From Gloeocapsopsis sp. IPPAS B-1203 (lineage in GTDB: Bacteria; Cyanobacteriota; Cyanobacteriia; Cyanobacteriales; Chroococcidiopsidaceae), in assembly GCF_002749975.1 (NCBI RefSeq), contig NZ_PEIG01000001.1, positions 496,001-560,000 on the forward strand: a DNA stretch of 64,000 bases. Direction: 5' to 3'. Position 1 is the first letter of the stretch. Every line of letters starts with the position of its first letter. Position numbers and translations under genes: made by a program. The notes below the pieces were generated by a model, which searched no databases, was not told the origin of the DNA, and saw only the letters and a program-made list of their open reading frames with translations. This document shows positions 27,111 through 35,926 of the stretch, piece after piece.

Positions 27111-28061
27111 ACATATCTCCTATTTCGTATTTTCAAATATAAACATAATTTTTTATACTCAAAGTTGATTAATTGTACTTGTAATGCTTGGACAATAATT
27201 CACAAGCAGCACTTTGATTAATAGTGCTTTGTATATATTTTTTGAATGCTATAGCAATGATTTTCAAAAGCTAATAGATTCTACTTTGAATTATGTTAAG
27301 CAAACTGATGTCCTGGTTGGAGTTAGTGTTACTTAGTATGAGTTCCATCTACTTAAAGCATCTAATAGAGTAGACCATATGTCGATACATAAAAGTGCAG
27401 AATAGTTCAGCTACTTGAGATAATAGAAGTAACCAAGGCTTTTTGCTATTTTCATAAGTTTTCTAGTCATTTTTTTGATTTATTTTTTTTTAAATGCGAT
27501 CGCGTATTCTGAAAGTGCATACCATGCACATTTACAATACATATAATTTGTTTTAAGATATATATGTATTAATATTACAACAATAAATTTTTAAAAATCT
27601 ATTGTTGTTTTGTTTTGCTATTAAATAAACAGAGTAAAATTTCTAGCTATTTTGAGTTTTATTTATGGTGATTGGTAGACGCTACTGAATAGTAGTATGA
27701 TTTACCCTCTATCTCTCCGAAAGTCATTTTTACTTATCTTCTCACCCAGGATTGGGGAAACCGAGAGGAGGACAGGAAAAACCAAACTTTTCAAAATTCC
27801 CCAATTTTAGGAAACAACTGTGTTGCGAAGATTTCCCTCTTTATAGCAAGCAGCATGGATTTAGGGGATTTATAAAAGTGATGTTAGTTAACTATTGATG
27901 TATTAATTATCTATCGATTGCTTTTAACTTATTCTTACTCAGTTAATAAACATCTTTAATAAAGATGCTCAAATCTATCTATACTATAAACGATAGATAA
28001 AGTTTTTTTTGAAGAGTATGTAGCTCGTAAATCTATTTAGATTAAAATTCTTGAGTTGAAA
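27111..28061. other. Long intergenic region with element copy 6
   Basis: About 950 bp without a credible gene. It holds copy 6 of the 21-bp element at 27380-27400 and a HIP1 octamer near 27498. A less AT-rich patch at about 27725-27850 (GGGGAAACCGAGAGGAGGAC) could be decayed sequence from another element. The tract before it is extremely AT-rich. Confidence 0.45.
27380..27400 (+). promoter_or_regulatory. EPS-island 21-bp element, copy 6
   Basis: GTCGATACATAAAAGTGCAG differs from the consensus at two positions (ATA for AGA, GTG for GTT). It lies 269 bp upstream of the FkbM gene at 27110, on the opposite strand. A TAGTTCAG stretch follows shortly after. Confidence 0.6.
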
Positions 28062-29345
28062 CTAAATTTGAGGTAGGACTTGATGTTTCCATAAGGGAAT
28101 TATAAGCCCTTCTGCACGAGCGATCGCAAAGCCAAGACAGTTAGCAAAATATTCGAGAAGCTTCACTTCGTCTCTAGTAAACTTACGCGTAACATAGCTA
28201 CCGACATGAAACACTCCAAGTACTTCACCTTCGGCTTGCAAAGGAATACCAAGCATTGAATGTAATCCCTTATTGCGGAGAATAGGACTCACAACCTCAA
28301 TTGTGGACAGATCTTCTACAATCATCAACTGGCACTCAGCAGCAATACGACCAGCAAAGCCTTGCCTTAGAGGGATTCTAATTCCTGCTGTAATCTCATC
28401 CTCTAACCCAATAGAAGCATGCACTGCTAACTGCTCCTTATCTTGAGTTTGCAGTAAAACTGTAGCAGTGTCCATATTTATAATTTGACGCATTCCATTG
28501 AGTAGCTGATATAGTGGGGTTTCAAGCATTGAATTTCTCAAGTCAGTATTCTGAACTAACTGTTGGGCTTTATGCTGAGTCTTCTCTGTTTCGACTATAT
28601 TGGTATCCGAACAAATAGTTAGGTTATCGTCATTATCTGTATTTTCCTTTGATATCTGAGATGTTGTTATCTGTTCTTGTGTTCTCCGATTTTTAATCAC
28701 CCTAGCAGGTACACCAACAGCAACAGAGTAAGGAGGAATGTTTTTAGTAACAACAGCACCTGCACCAATTACACTACCTTGACCAACAGTAACCCCATCT
28801 AATACTTTAACTCCACTACCCAGCCAACAATTGTCTTCAATGATAATCCCTTCGTAACTGCTTCCCTGCCCTCTAATTGTACGGTTGGGATCGCCAAAGT
28901 TATGATTATTAGCATAAATACCTAAATGAGAAGCAATTCGGCAATCTCTACCAATTTTGATATAGTTACCCGATAGACAGGTGTAAGGACCAATATAAGT
29001 ATTATTACCAATCTCTATATCACCACTCTTATGAGTTTTGATAATAACTCCTAAATCAATCTTGACAAAATCTCTTAGCCGAATTCTACTATTTTGACCT
29101 GTGTTTCGTAAGCAAACCCCTCGATCAATTCTTACCCCATTACCAATTTCAATTCTACTCGTATGAATCAGTTCAACTCCAGATTTAATCTGTACTGAAT
29201 TCCCAAATTGCGCAAAAATACTACTGTAAATTCGTCTTCTTAATGCTCTACCTACCGATAGGGGTACCCATCCCAAAAAAGTAGTTATTACAGCTTCCTG
29301 CCAACGAAAATGTTGTGAGATAAAGGGGAATTTTACAGCATTCAT
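28062..29345 (-). CDS. Hexapeptide-repeat acyltransferase fused to a C-terminal GAF domain
   Basis: The 427-aa protein has two parts. Residues about 50-215 are a left-handed beta-helix of hexapeptide repeats (IEIGNG, IGNNTYIG, IIEDNCWLGSGVKV, VIGAGAVV). ANNHNFGDP supplies the usual catalytic His, as in WcaF/maltose-acetyltransferase-type enzymes that acetylate sugars. After a polar linker with several Thr/Asp residues, residues about 275-415 form a GAF domain (LYQLLNGMRQI, IPLRQGFAGRIAAE, MLGIPLQAEGEVLGVFHVG). The fusion suggests an O-acetyltransferase under small-molecule or redox control. There is no DPCF or Cys-His pair in this GAF. Confidence 0.8.
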   Translation of the reverse strand: MNAVKFPFISQHFRWQEAVITTFLGWVPLSVGRALRRRIYSSIFAQFGNSVQIKSGVELIHTSRIEIGNGVRIDRGVCLRNTGQNSRIRLRDFVKIDLGVIIKTHKSGDIEIGNNTYIGPYTCLSGNYIKIGRDCRIASHLGIYANNHNFGDPNRTIRGQGSSYEGIIIEDNCWLGSGVKVLDGVTVGQGSVIGAGAVVTKNIPPYSVAVGVPARVIKNRRTQEQITTSQISKENTDNDDNLTICSDTNIVETEKTQHKAQQLVQNTDLRNSMLETPLYQLLNGMRQIINMDTATVLLQTQDKEQLAVHASIGLEDEITAGIRIPLRQGFAGRIAAECQLMIVEDLSTIEVVSPILRNKGLHSMLGIPLQAEGEVLGVFHVGSYVTRKFTRDEVKLLEYFANCLGFAIARAEGLIIPLWKHQVLPQI

Positions 29346-29538
29346 ATTTACTGATTAATTTTGTTGAGTGGGATAATTTTTTAAGTAGCGCTATTTGAAA
29401 CAACACCTGCTCGTCAGTTTCTGCTGTTTAGTTATAATATCCTCTACTCAATCATAAATTTTTCAATAATCTTTAAGGTGATTTAAAATGTTTTTATGCT
29501 GAAGTTATAAATTAACTTAAAGACTATTTTTACTTGTT

Positions 29539-30903
29539 TTATTTATTACTTGCTAACAGGTTTTGATAAATAGCTACAGTATCTGCTGCCTCTAAAGACA
29601 TAGTTCGGATCGGCTGGATTCCTTTACGGAGTTTAGACAAGAAATCGATATCTATAGCTAGTAAACTAAGTGCTTCTGCCCAAGCTGGAATATTAGTAGG
29701 AGGTAGTAATAAACCGTCTACATTATGTTTGATTAGTTCATTAACTCCCCCTACATCTGAGCCTAATACAGGCAACCCTAGAGCGTGAGCTTCTAAAACA
29801 GCCATTGGTCTGACATCAAACCATTGTGCCGGTAAAGCTAAAACATCATATTTGGCTAACACTGTAGGTAATTCATCTCTTGTCAAAGTTTGAGCAACAT
29901 GAATTCGAGGTTCATTTTCAATACTCTTGAGGATTTCTTGTCTATATTTTTCTTCATCAACTGCACTACCATGAATTGTTAATTCAATTGGTACACTAGT
30001 GGGTAATGATTTGATTGCTTCTACAATAATATGAATTCCCTTGTTACGATTCCAGCGCCCTAAAAAGACAACTTTTAAAGTCTTATTACTTTCTCGTTCT
30101 TTATTTTGGCTTGATGCTAGGAAAAAATCAGGTACACCTGTTTTACAAATAAGTAACTTTTCTTGAGGAACTCCATTAAGTAATAATGTTTCATATAGTC
30201 GCTCACTCAGCGTAACAATGCGATCTGCAAACTTTGCCATTTCTAACAAGCCATTTCTGCGAGCAACTACGTAAGCTGGTAGAGAAAGTGGAGTTAGCAA
30301 TCCTGTTACATTTGTATTAACTTGAACTGGTACTTTGTCTAATTGATGTATCAGCCCACTTACCAGATTACTGATAAATAAAGGTGTATTAGCCAAGTTT
30401 CTAATTGCTACATCTGAAAGAGATTTTGGCACACCACAACAACGGCTACATCTTACTTCATCGATTTTCCCATCACAAACTTCTTGACCATTTAACATCA
30501 AAGTTTCACGCTGGCAAACAGGAGTCGGTAAGCGAATTGATACAATTGTTGCCATACCAAGTTCTTTCGCAAGGCGTAGATGCGATAAACCACATTTTGG
30601 AGTCCATTGATGTTGATGGTAAATATCAGCTTTCTGCTCTTTTAACCAATGCGCAAAAAACTCAAATTTACCATGCGGTGATTCTCCATGATTTGGTTCT
30701 GCCTTTGGCGTAGGAAACACAGGATAGCGATACACTTCTATTCCGTTATGTATGTAAGTATTTTCGCATTTACTATCTTGAGCTGCTGCTATTTTACTTT
30801 CAACTCCATACGTTTGTAGCAACGGTAAAAGTTCGCTAAGGCGAATTTGAATTCCGCCACATTTTTCTGGTAAGTAACGGGCAACAGCTTGAATAGTTTT
30901 CAT
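29539..30903 (-). CDS. Glycosyltransferase family 4 with Cys-rich insertion
   Basis: The 454-aa GT-B protein has an N-terminal YLPEKCGGIQI and HQHQWTPKCGL. The C-terminal domain has VVFLGRWNRNKGIHII and MAVLEAHALGLPVLGSDVGG, the GT4 donor site. Between residues 130 and 156 there is an insertion with five Cys (130, 143, 152, 155, 156), which may bind zinc or an iron-sulfur cluster. A GAGGAAA SD precedes the ATG. It is likely the first gene of the transcript continuing into the acyltransferase-GAF gene 193 bp away. Copy 7 of the 21-bp element lies 207 bp upstream. Confidence 0.8.
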   Translation of the reverse strand: MKTIQAVARYLPEKCGGIQIRLSELLPLLQTYGVESKIAAAQDSKCENTYIHNGIEVYRYPVFPTPKAEPNHGESPHGKFEFFAHWLKEQKADIYHQHQWTPKCGLSHLRLAKELGMATIVSIRLPTPVCQRETLMLNGQEVCDGKIDEVRCSRCCGVPKSLSDVAIRNLANTPLFISNLVSGLIHQLDKVPVQVNTNVTGLLTPLSLPAYVVARRNGLLEMAKFADRIVTLSERLYETLLLNGVPQEKLLICKTGVPDFFLASSQNKERESNKTLKVVFLGRWNRNKGIHIIVEAIKSLPTSVPIELTIHGSAVDEEKYRQEILKSIENEPRIHVAQTLTRDELPTVLAKYDVLALPAQWFDVRPMAVLEAHALGLPVLGSDVGGVNELIKHNVDGLLLPPTNIPAWAEALSLLAIDIDFLSKLRKGIQPIRTMSLEAADTVAIYQNLLASNK

Positions 30904-31369
30904 AAATTATTTTTCCTCTTAAAATATTGAGGTATGGCAAATAAAAACTGAGTTAGTCTTTTGAAAATATTATTTTTTCAGATTTTCCTCAATAAGAAAT
31001 TGACCAAACAAATTACTAAAACTTACAGTTACTACTAGACAATGAAAAATATCTATTAAATATATAAAACTAATTAGATTCTACATAAACTTATAAAAAG
31101 CCTTATTAATTGTCGATACAGTTAAGTTCAGGTATTTAGAAAATTTACTTTTATAAAGTTTGAGAAAGAATATTAAAAATAAATAGGATAATTTAATAGT
31201 TTTACAGAGCTTTTCTGTAGCATTAATTAAGTTAATCTAGTCAATGTGGATGCGTTAATTATATTCGACTCATACAGTTGGCTGTAAATAACAAGTTATA
31301 TATGGTGGCTGCGATCGCCTCTCAACTCAATAAAAAGCGATCGCCCACTACCCAAACAACGAAGTCCTC
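30904..31369. other. Intergenic region closing the EPS island, with element copy 7
   Basis: No gene is visible. It has copy 7 of the 21-bp element and two HIP1 sites near 31310 and 31338. The latter lie just downstream of the pentapeptide gene and could pair as an inverted repeat. The border between AT-rich EPS DNA and more GC-balanced DNA lies here. Confidence 0.45.
31111..31131 (+). promoter_or_regulatory. EPS-island 21-bp element, copy 7
   Basis: GTCGATACAGTTAAGTTCAG differs from the consensus GTCGATACaGAaAAgTTCAG at two positions and is followed by GTATTTAG, close to what follows copy 2. It lies 207 bp upstream of the GT4 start at 30903, on the opposite strand. Confidence 0.65.
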
Positions 31370-31870
31370 TTAGCAACCCAACGAATCGCGTGTCACCACT
31401 CCTGTTTTTGAATTTATCCCGTTTGCTTGCGCACAGAGTTTTTTAACCACAGTTCTGTCAAGAACTGCATTAGTAAAATCAGCACCAGTAATCTCAACAT
31501 TATTGAATGTGGAACGCAGCATCATAGCCTCTTCCATCACAGCATCACTTAAGTCAGCCCCAGAAAAGTCAACTATATAGGCAATTCCATTTGTAAAATC
31601 GGCTCCACGTAAATTTGCTTTTGTTAACTTTGCACCATTAAAAACCACACCGCGTAAGTCAGCATTACTAAAATTAGCTGCTTCTAAATCTGCATTGGCA
31701 AACTCAGCCGTTTGTAAGTTTTGACCTGAGTAATCTTTGCCGATGACTTCTCCAGTAGCCGCAGCACGAGAAATAGAAGAAGAACTAGCTGCTTGTGCAG
31801 TCATAGGAAAGACTACAAAAAGTAAAAACACAAAAGCAACTACTGCAAGTCGATAGAAACGCTTCATCAT
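31370..31870 (-). CDS. Exported pentapeptide-repeat protein
   Basis: The 166-aa protein starts MMKRF and has a Sec signal peptide (hydrophobic core LAVVAFVFLLFVVF, likely cleavage after AQA near residue 28). Residues about 50-135 are A(D/N)LxX pentapeptide repeats such as ANADL, ANFSNADL and GADFTNG, which build a right-handed beta-helix. A single Cys lies in LCAQA and another at the C-terminus (SLGC), possibly a disulfide. Similar small proteins are common in the cyanobacterial thylakoid lumen or periplasm; function is unknown. An AAAGGA SD overlaps the double ATG start. Confidence 0.8.
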   Translation of the reverse strand: MMKRFYRLAVVAFVFLLFVVFPMTAQAASSSSISRAAATGEVIGKDYSGQNLQTAEFANADLEAANFSNADLRGVVFNGAKLTKANLRGADFTNGIAYIVDFSGADLSDAVMEEAMMLRSTFNNVEITGADFTNAVLDRTVVKKLCAQANGINSKTGVVTRDSLGC

Positions 31871-32022
31871 CCTTTAAGAAAAACAAAATCCACTAATATG
31901 GTGAATAATTTGGATTAGCAGGATACATTTAAAGCCTGCTGTTAGTACAGTAACCTGATTACATTCACAATAGAGATAATCAGAAGGCGTAGTTGTTTCC
32001 TCAATTGAAAACTGCCCCTAAC

Positions 32023-32439
32023 TTACTCAAATAAATCTAACGGTAGATGACCGTACATTTCGTTGATTGCTCCTGATTCTGGGGATTGACAAGAGACAAG
32101 TACACCTCGATGTTCTCCAGAATAAGGATTGAGATAACACAAACTAGTCACTGGATTAAATTTAATATAAACAGGATCTTCAATCAAAGTTAAATCAAGA
32201 TTAGGTTGATAGCCCAAGGCTTTTGCATAACTTGCCAAAGCTGCTATACCCTGGGTTGCTGTATCAGCACAAATTCCCAAAATTTGGTAATCAGAAAAAC
32301 GACTGACAACTAAAACAGCCTGACGAATCAATGCTTTCTCCGATTCAGAAGTGACTTTACCAGCAGTACAATTAAAGTCTTGTAAAAGTGTCTGTGCTGC
32401 TTCGACAGTAAGATGAGATTGCTGTTGTGGGTTAAACAT
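32023..32439 (-). CDS. DUF1824 family protein
   Basis: This 138-aa protein looks like a cyanobacterial DUF1824 protein: a helical N-terminal half (AAQTLLQDFN), then ILGICADTATQGIAAL, LIEDPVYIKFNP and a C-terminal GVLVSCQSPE. No catalytic motif, signal peptide or membrane segment is visible. It is 103 bp downstream of the M3 oligopeptidase gene, with a terminator between them, so it may be transcribed separately. Confidence 0.7.
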   Translation of the reverse strand: MFNPQQQSHLTVEAAQTLLQDFNCTAGKVTSESEKALIRQAVLVVSRFSDYQILGICADTATQGIAALASYAKALGYQPNLDLTLIEDPVYIKFNPVTSLCYLNPYSGEHRGVLVSCQSPESGAINEMYGHLPLDLFE

Positions 32440-32487
32440 AATGTTGGCTATCGACTACTTAATTTTTATTGTGATATCGTTTGCAAA

Positions 32488-32519
32488 TAAAAAAGCGGTG
32501 ACACTGAAGTGTTCCGCTT
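32488..32519 (-). terminator. Rho-independent terminator of the oligopeptidase gene
   Basis: Read on the minus strand, AAGCGGAACACT pairs with AGTGTCACCGCTT (short bulge) and is followed by TTTTTATTT. It lies 24 bp beyond the oligopeptidase stop codon. Confidence 0.75.
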
Positions 32520-32542
32520 GGTTGCAATTAATAATTTCAAGA

Positions 32543-34630
32543 CTAAGCTGCTTTAGTCAAGCCACTGTGTCTCAGTAAAGGTTCAGTACTAGGTTCGCGT
32601 CCTCGGAATGATTGAAAGACTTCCATCGGATGCTTGCTACCACCTAACGCCAGCACTGTATCGCGGAAGCGCTTCCCTGTAGCAGCAATCTTCTCAGGTT
32701 CCAACCCTGATTCCTCAAAAGCCGCAAAAGCGTCAGCACTGAGCACCTCTGCCCACTTATAGCTGTAATAGCCTGCGGCATATCCACCAGCAAAAATATG
32801 ACCAAACGCACACAAAAAGGCATCTTCTGCTAGCGGTGGCAAAATAGTAGTAGACTTAGCGATTTGATTGCGTATATCATTAACTGTTTCACTACCACTA
32901 GGTTGATAGCGATTGTGTAATTCAAGATCAACCAAGCTGAAATGCAGTTGCCGTAACATTGCACTACCACTCATGTAGTTACGCGCAGCAACTAACTTTT
33001 GATAATAATGCTCAGGCAAAGTTTCACCCGTTTCATAATGCTTCGCCATTCCTAATAAGGTATCGCGGTGATAGCACCAGTTCTCCATAAACTGGCTAGG
33101 CAGTTCAACTGCATCCCATTCAACATTATTAATGCCTGCTGCCCCAGCATAGTCTACCTTCGTCAGCATATGCTGCAAACCGTGACCAAATTCATGGAAT
33201 AGAGTTTCTACTTCATTGAAAGTCATTAAACTTGGTTTGCCATCCACTGGGGGTGTTTGGTTGCACACAAGATAAGCTACAGGTTTACGAGTTAAAGTTG
33301 TTCCTGCTTCAGTCATTTTGGCACGACCGATGCAATCATCCATCCAAGCCCCGCCGCGCTTTTCTGCAGGGCGACTGTAGGGATCGAGATAGAAATATGC
33401 GATCGCGCCACTTTCATCTGCAATCTGGAAATATCTCACATCTGGCTGCCATACTGGTGCTTGACCATCCGCAGCAGTCACACTTACACCAAAAACACGC
33501 TCAACTAAGCCAAATAGCCCGTCTAGAACTTGTGGTAACGGGAAATAAGGACGCAACTCTTCTGCCGTAAAGTTAAACTTTTCTTCGCGTTGGCGTTCTG
33601 CCCAATAGCTGATATCCCAATGTTTTAACTCACTATCCGCACCCTTAGCCGCTGCAAATGCTTTTAACTCTTCAAATTCTTGCATTGCTGCATCATAGCT
33701 GGCACTCCGCAATTCCTCTAAGAGGTTTTCTACTGCTTCAATGCTCGGAGCCATTTTACTCGCCAAACTTAACTCCGCATAACTATCAAAGCCAAGTAAT
33801 TTAGCTTCTTCCTGGCGTAGTTGCAAAATCCGTTCAATCAGCGGCGAGTTGTCTAAATCACCTGATGATGCCCGAATAATAAAAGCCCTGTATAATTTCT
33901 CGCGTAAATCGCGGCGAGTACTATGCTGCATGAAAGGACCAAAACTGGGGAAGTCTAAAGTAATCCGCCAGGGACCTGCTTCGGGTGTAGCATTTTCTTC
34001 ACCAGCAGCCCGCGCCGCTTGTGCAGCTAAACTTTTGAGACTCAACGGTAAACCATCAACTTCGTCTTGTTCTGTCAATGTTAGGCTAAAAGCTTTTGTC
34101 GCGTCTAAAACATGATTAGAAAACTTGGTTGAAAGTTCTGCAAGTTCCAGTTGAATTTCGTTAAAGCGCGATCGCTTTTCTCCTTCTAAACCTACACCAG
34201 AAAGCTCAGCATCTCGAATCGCTGCTTCTACAATCCTCTGTTGTGCAACATCTAAACTATCCCAGCGATCGTGTCGTAAAGCGTTAAACGCATCATACAA
34301 GGGTTTACTTTGATTGAGCGTGTTGTAGAACTCTACAACTTTGGGCTGTACGGTTTCGTACGCTTCGCGCAATTCTGGGCTATTTTTTACACCCATCAAA
34401 TGCCCAATGATACCCCAACTCCACCGCAAACGCTCTGTAATCCGGTCTAGTGGCTCTACTAAACCACTCCAAGTTGAACTGACATTCGCTTCTAATGTAG
34501 CAAGTTCGGTTTCCAATTCTCCTAGTAACTGTGTCATTGCTGGCACAACATGTTCAGGCTTGATTTGCTCAAATGGAGGAAGATCTTTACCGATTAGCAA
34601 TGGATTGTCAGTAATTGTGGTTGCACTCAT
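32543..34630 (-). CDS. prlC: M3 family oligopeptidase A
   Basis: The 695-aa cytoplasmic zinc peptidase has the M3 signature VETLFHEFGHGLQHM, with HEFGH giving two zinc ligands and the catalytic Glu. The N-terminus (NPLL..LPPFEQIKPEHVVPAM) is like Escherichia coli OpdA/PrlC. The length fits that family (about 680). It cleaves short peptides, including degraded signal peptides. No signal peptide is present. It appears to be monocistronic, with a terminator directly after it. Confidence 0.9.
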   Translation of the reverse strand: MSATTITDNPLLIGKDLPPFEQIKPEHVVPAMTQLLGELETELATLEANVSSTWSGLVEPLDRITERLRWSWGIIGHLMGVKNSPELREAYETVQPKVVEFYNTLNQSKPLYDAFNALRHDRWDSLDVAQQRIVEAAIRDAELSGVGLEGEKRSRFNEIQLELAELSTKFSNHVLDATKAFSLTLTEQDEVDGLPLSLKSLAAQAARAAGEENATPEAGPWRITLDFPSFGPFMQHSTRRDLREKLYRAFIIRASSGDLDNSPLIERILQLRQEEAKLLGFDSYAELSLASKMAPSIEAVENLLEELRSASYDAAMQEFEELKAFAAAKGADSELKHWDISYWAERQREEKFNFTAEELRPYFPLPQVLDGLFGLVERVFGVSVTAADGQAPVWQPDVRYFQIADESGAIAYFYLDPYSRPAEKRGGAWMDDCIGRAKMTEAGTTLTRKPVAYLVCNQTPPVDGKPSLMTFNEVETLFHEFGHGLQHMLTKVDYAGAAGINNVEWDAVELPSQFMENWCYHRDTLLGMAKHYETGETLPEHYYQKLVAARNYMSGSAMLRQLHFSLVDLELHNRYQPSGSETVNDIRNQIAKSTTILPPLAEDAFLCAFGHIFAGGYAAGYYSYKWAEVLSADAFAAFEESGLEPEKIAATGKRFRDTVLALGGSKHPMEVFQSFRGREPSTEPLLRHSGLTKAA

Positions 34631-34820
34631 AACTTGTTTTAGGTCGCTGTATCTTAATTATCATTAACATTTACAACCCTTGCCGAGTGCAGAAGACCGT
34701 AACCCACATTTCCGCTATGACACACAAAGGTATCACTTGTACAACGTACGTGAATGCTAAAAACCTCTTATCTCCAAACCTTTTTTCAATGTTGACCAAA
34801 AGGGTAGCTTTCTTTTAAAG

Positions 34821-34860
34821 TCCCTCTCTCAAACTTGGGAGAGGGATTTAGGGTGAGGGC
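34821..34860. repeat. Dispersed cyanobacterial hairpin repeat
   Basis: TCCCTCTCTC (34821-34830) pairs with GGGAGAGGGA (34837-34846), one mismatch, followed by TTTAGGGTGAGGGC. This sequence type recurs between genes in many cyanobacterial genomes. Here it sits directly after the stop codon of the GAF-PAS gene and may also act as its terminator. Confidence 0.5.
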
Positions 34861-34880
34861 AAGGATTCATACGCACAAGT

Positions 34881-35885
34881 TTACTGCTCTTTCAAGCTCT
34901 CCTCTAGCTGTCTGCGTCCAATAATTTCCTTTTCTAGTTCTTGTTTGGCAAGTTCAGCCACTGTTGCACGTAGCATTGCCTCTTTCATCTGTTTGAGTGC
35001 AGTAATATCCCTAATCATCACCTGCGTTGCTGGTTGACCCGAATGAATAATTGGTACTTCTGTCATCTCAACATCGATGACTTGGCTATCAAGCCGAATT
35101 AACTTTTCTTGATTGATAGCAATTGCTTGATTGACTTGCACTTGATTTTGTCGCGTTGCTACAGCCGCCCTAGAATCTGGATGGACAAAATCTAAAAGTT
35201 GCTTGCCAATAAGTTGGTCTGGAGTAACTGCACCAAAAAGCCTTGCTCCCGCAGCATTGATATATTCCAGTTTTCCTGCAACATGGACAGCAATTGTTTC
35301 TGAAGAAAGATCCAGCAAACTGCGATATTGTTCTTGGCTTGCTCTAAGAGCTTGTTCGGTTTCTTGGCGTTGTCGGAGTGTTGCTTCTAATTCAGCTATG
35401 TTGCGGCGTAACTTCAGTTGCGTGACAACCTGACGACCTAAAATCTCTAGTGCTTCTTGTTGCTGGGGAGTCAAATTGCGAGGCACATAGTCAATTGCAC
35501 ATAAGCTACCAACAGCAACGTCTTCTGAAGTCAATAATGGCGCGCCAGCATAAAATCGAATCTGAGGACCTGATGTTACCAGAGGATTGTCAGAGAAGCG
35601 CATATCTTGCTGAGCATCTGGAACAACAAACAAATCACTTTGGAGGATTGTATGCGCACAAAAAGCAACGTCGCGAGAGGTTTCTGAAGCATCTAAGCCT
35701 AACTTCGACTTGAACCATTGTCGATCAGAATCGACTAGACTTACTACCGCGATTGGAGTTTCACAAATTTGCGAAGCTAAACGAGTCAAGTCATCGAATG
35801 CTTGTTCGGGATCGGTATCGAGAATTTTATACTCGCGTAGGGCTTTAAGCCTAGCTTCCTCGTTACTAGGTAATGGAGCTTTCAC
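34881..35885 (-). CDS. GAF-PAS sensory protein without output domain
   Basis: The 334-aa protein starts at GTG (35885) behind an AAAGGA SD. A GAF domain occupies residues about 20-165 (IAVVSLVDSDRQWFKS, FCAHTILQ, GSLCAIDY), followed by a short coiled coil. A PAS domain spans about 185-300 (YRSLLDLSSETIAVHV, YINAAGARLFG, IRDITALKQ). It ends in a helical LEKEIIGRRQLEESLKEQ, where homologues usually run on into another PAS or a histidine kinase. So it is either truncated or a bare sensory partner. It is 41 bp behind the CheW-like gene and closes the taxis operon. Confidence 0.75.
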   Translation of the reverse strand: MKAPLPSNEEARLKALREYKILDTDPEQAFDDLTRLASQICETPIAVVSLVDSDRQWFKSKLGLDASETSRDVAFCAHTILQSDLFVVPDAQQDMRFSDNPLVTSGPQIRFYAGAPLLTSEDVAVGSLCAIDYVPRNLTPQQQEALEILGRQVVTQLKLRRNIAELEATLRQRQETEQALRASQEQYRSLLDLSSETIAVHVAGKLEYINAAGARLFGAVTPDQLIGKQLLDFVHPDSRAAVATRQNQVQVNQAIAINQEKLIRLDSQVIDVEMTEVPIIHSGQPATQVMIRDITALKQMKEAMLRATVAELAKQELEKEIIGRRQLEESLKEQ

Positions 35886-35926
35886 TGTTGTATTCCTTTG
35901 TTACTTGATTATACTTAGAGGCAAAT

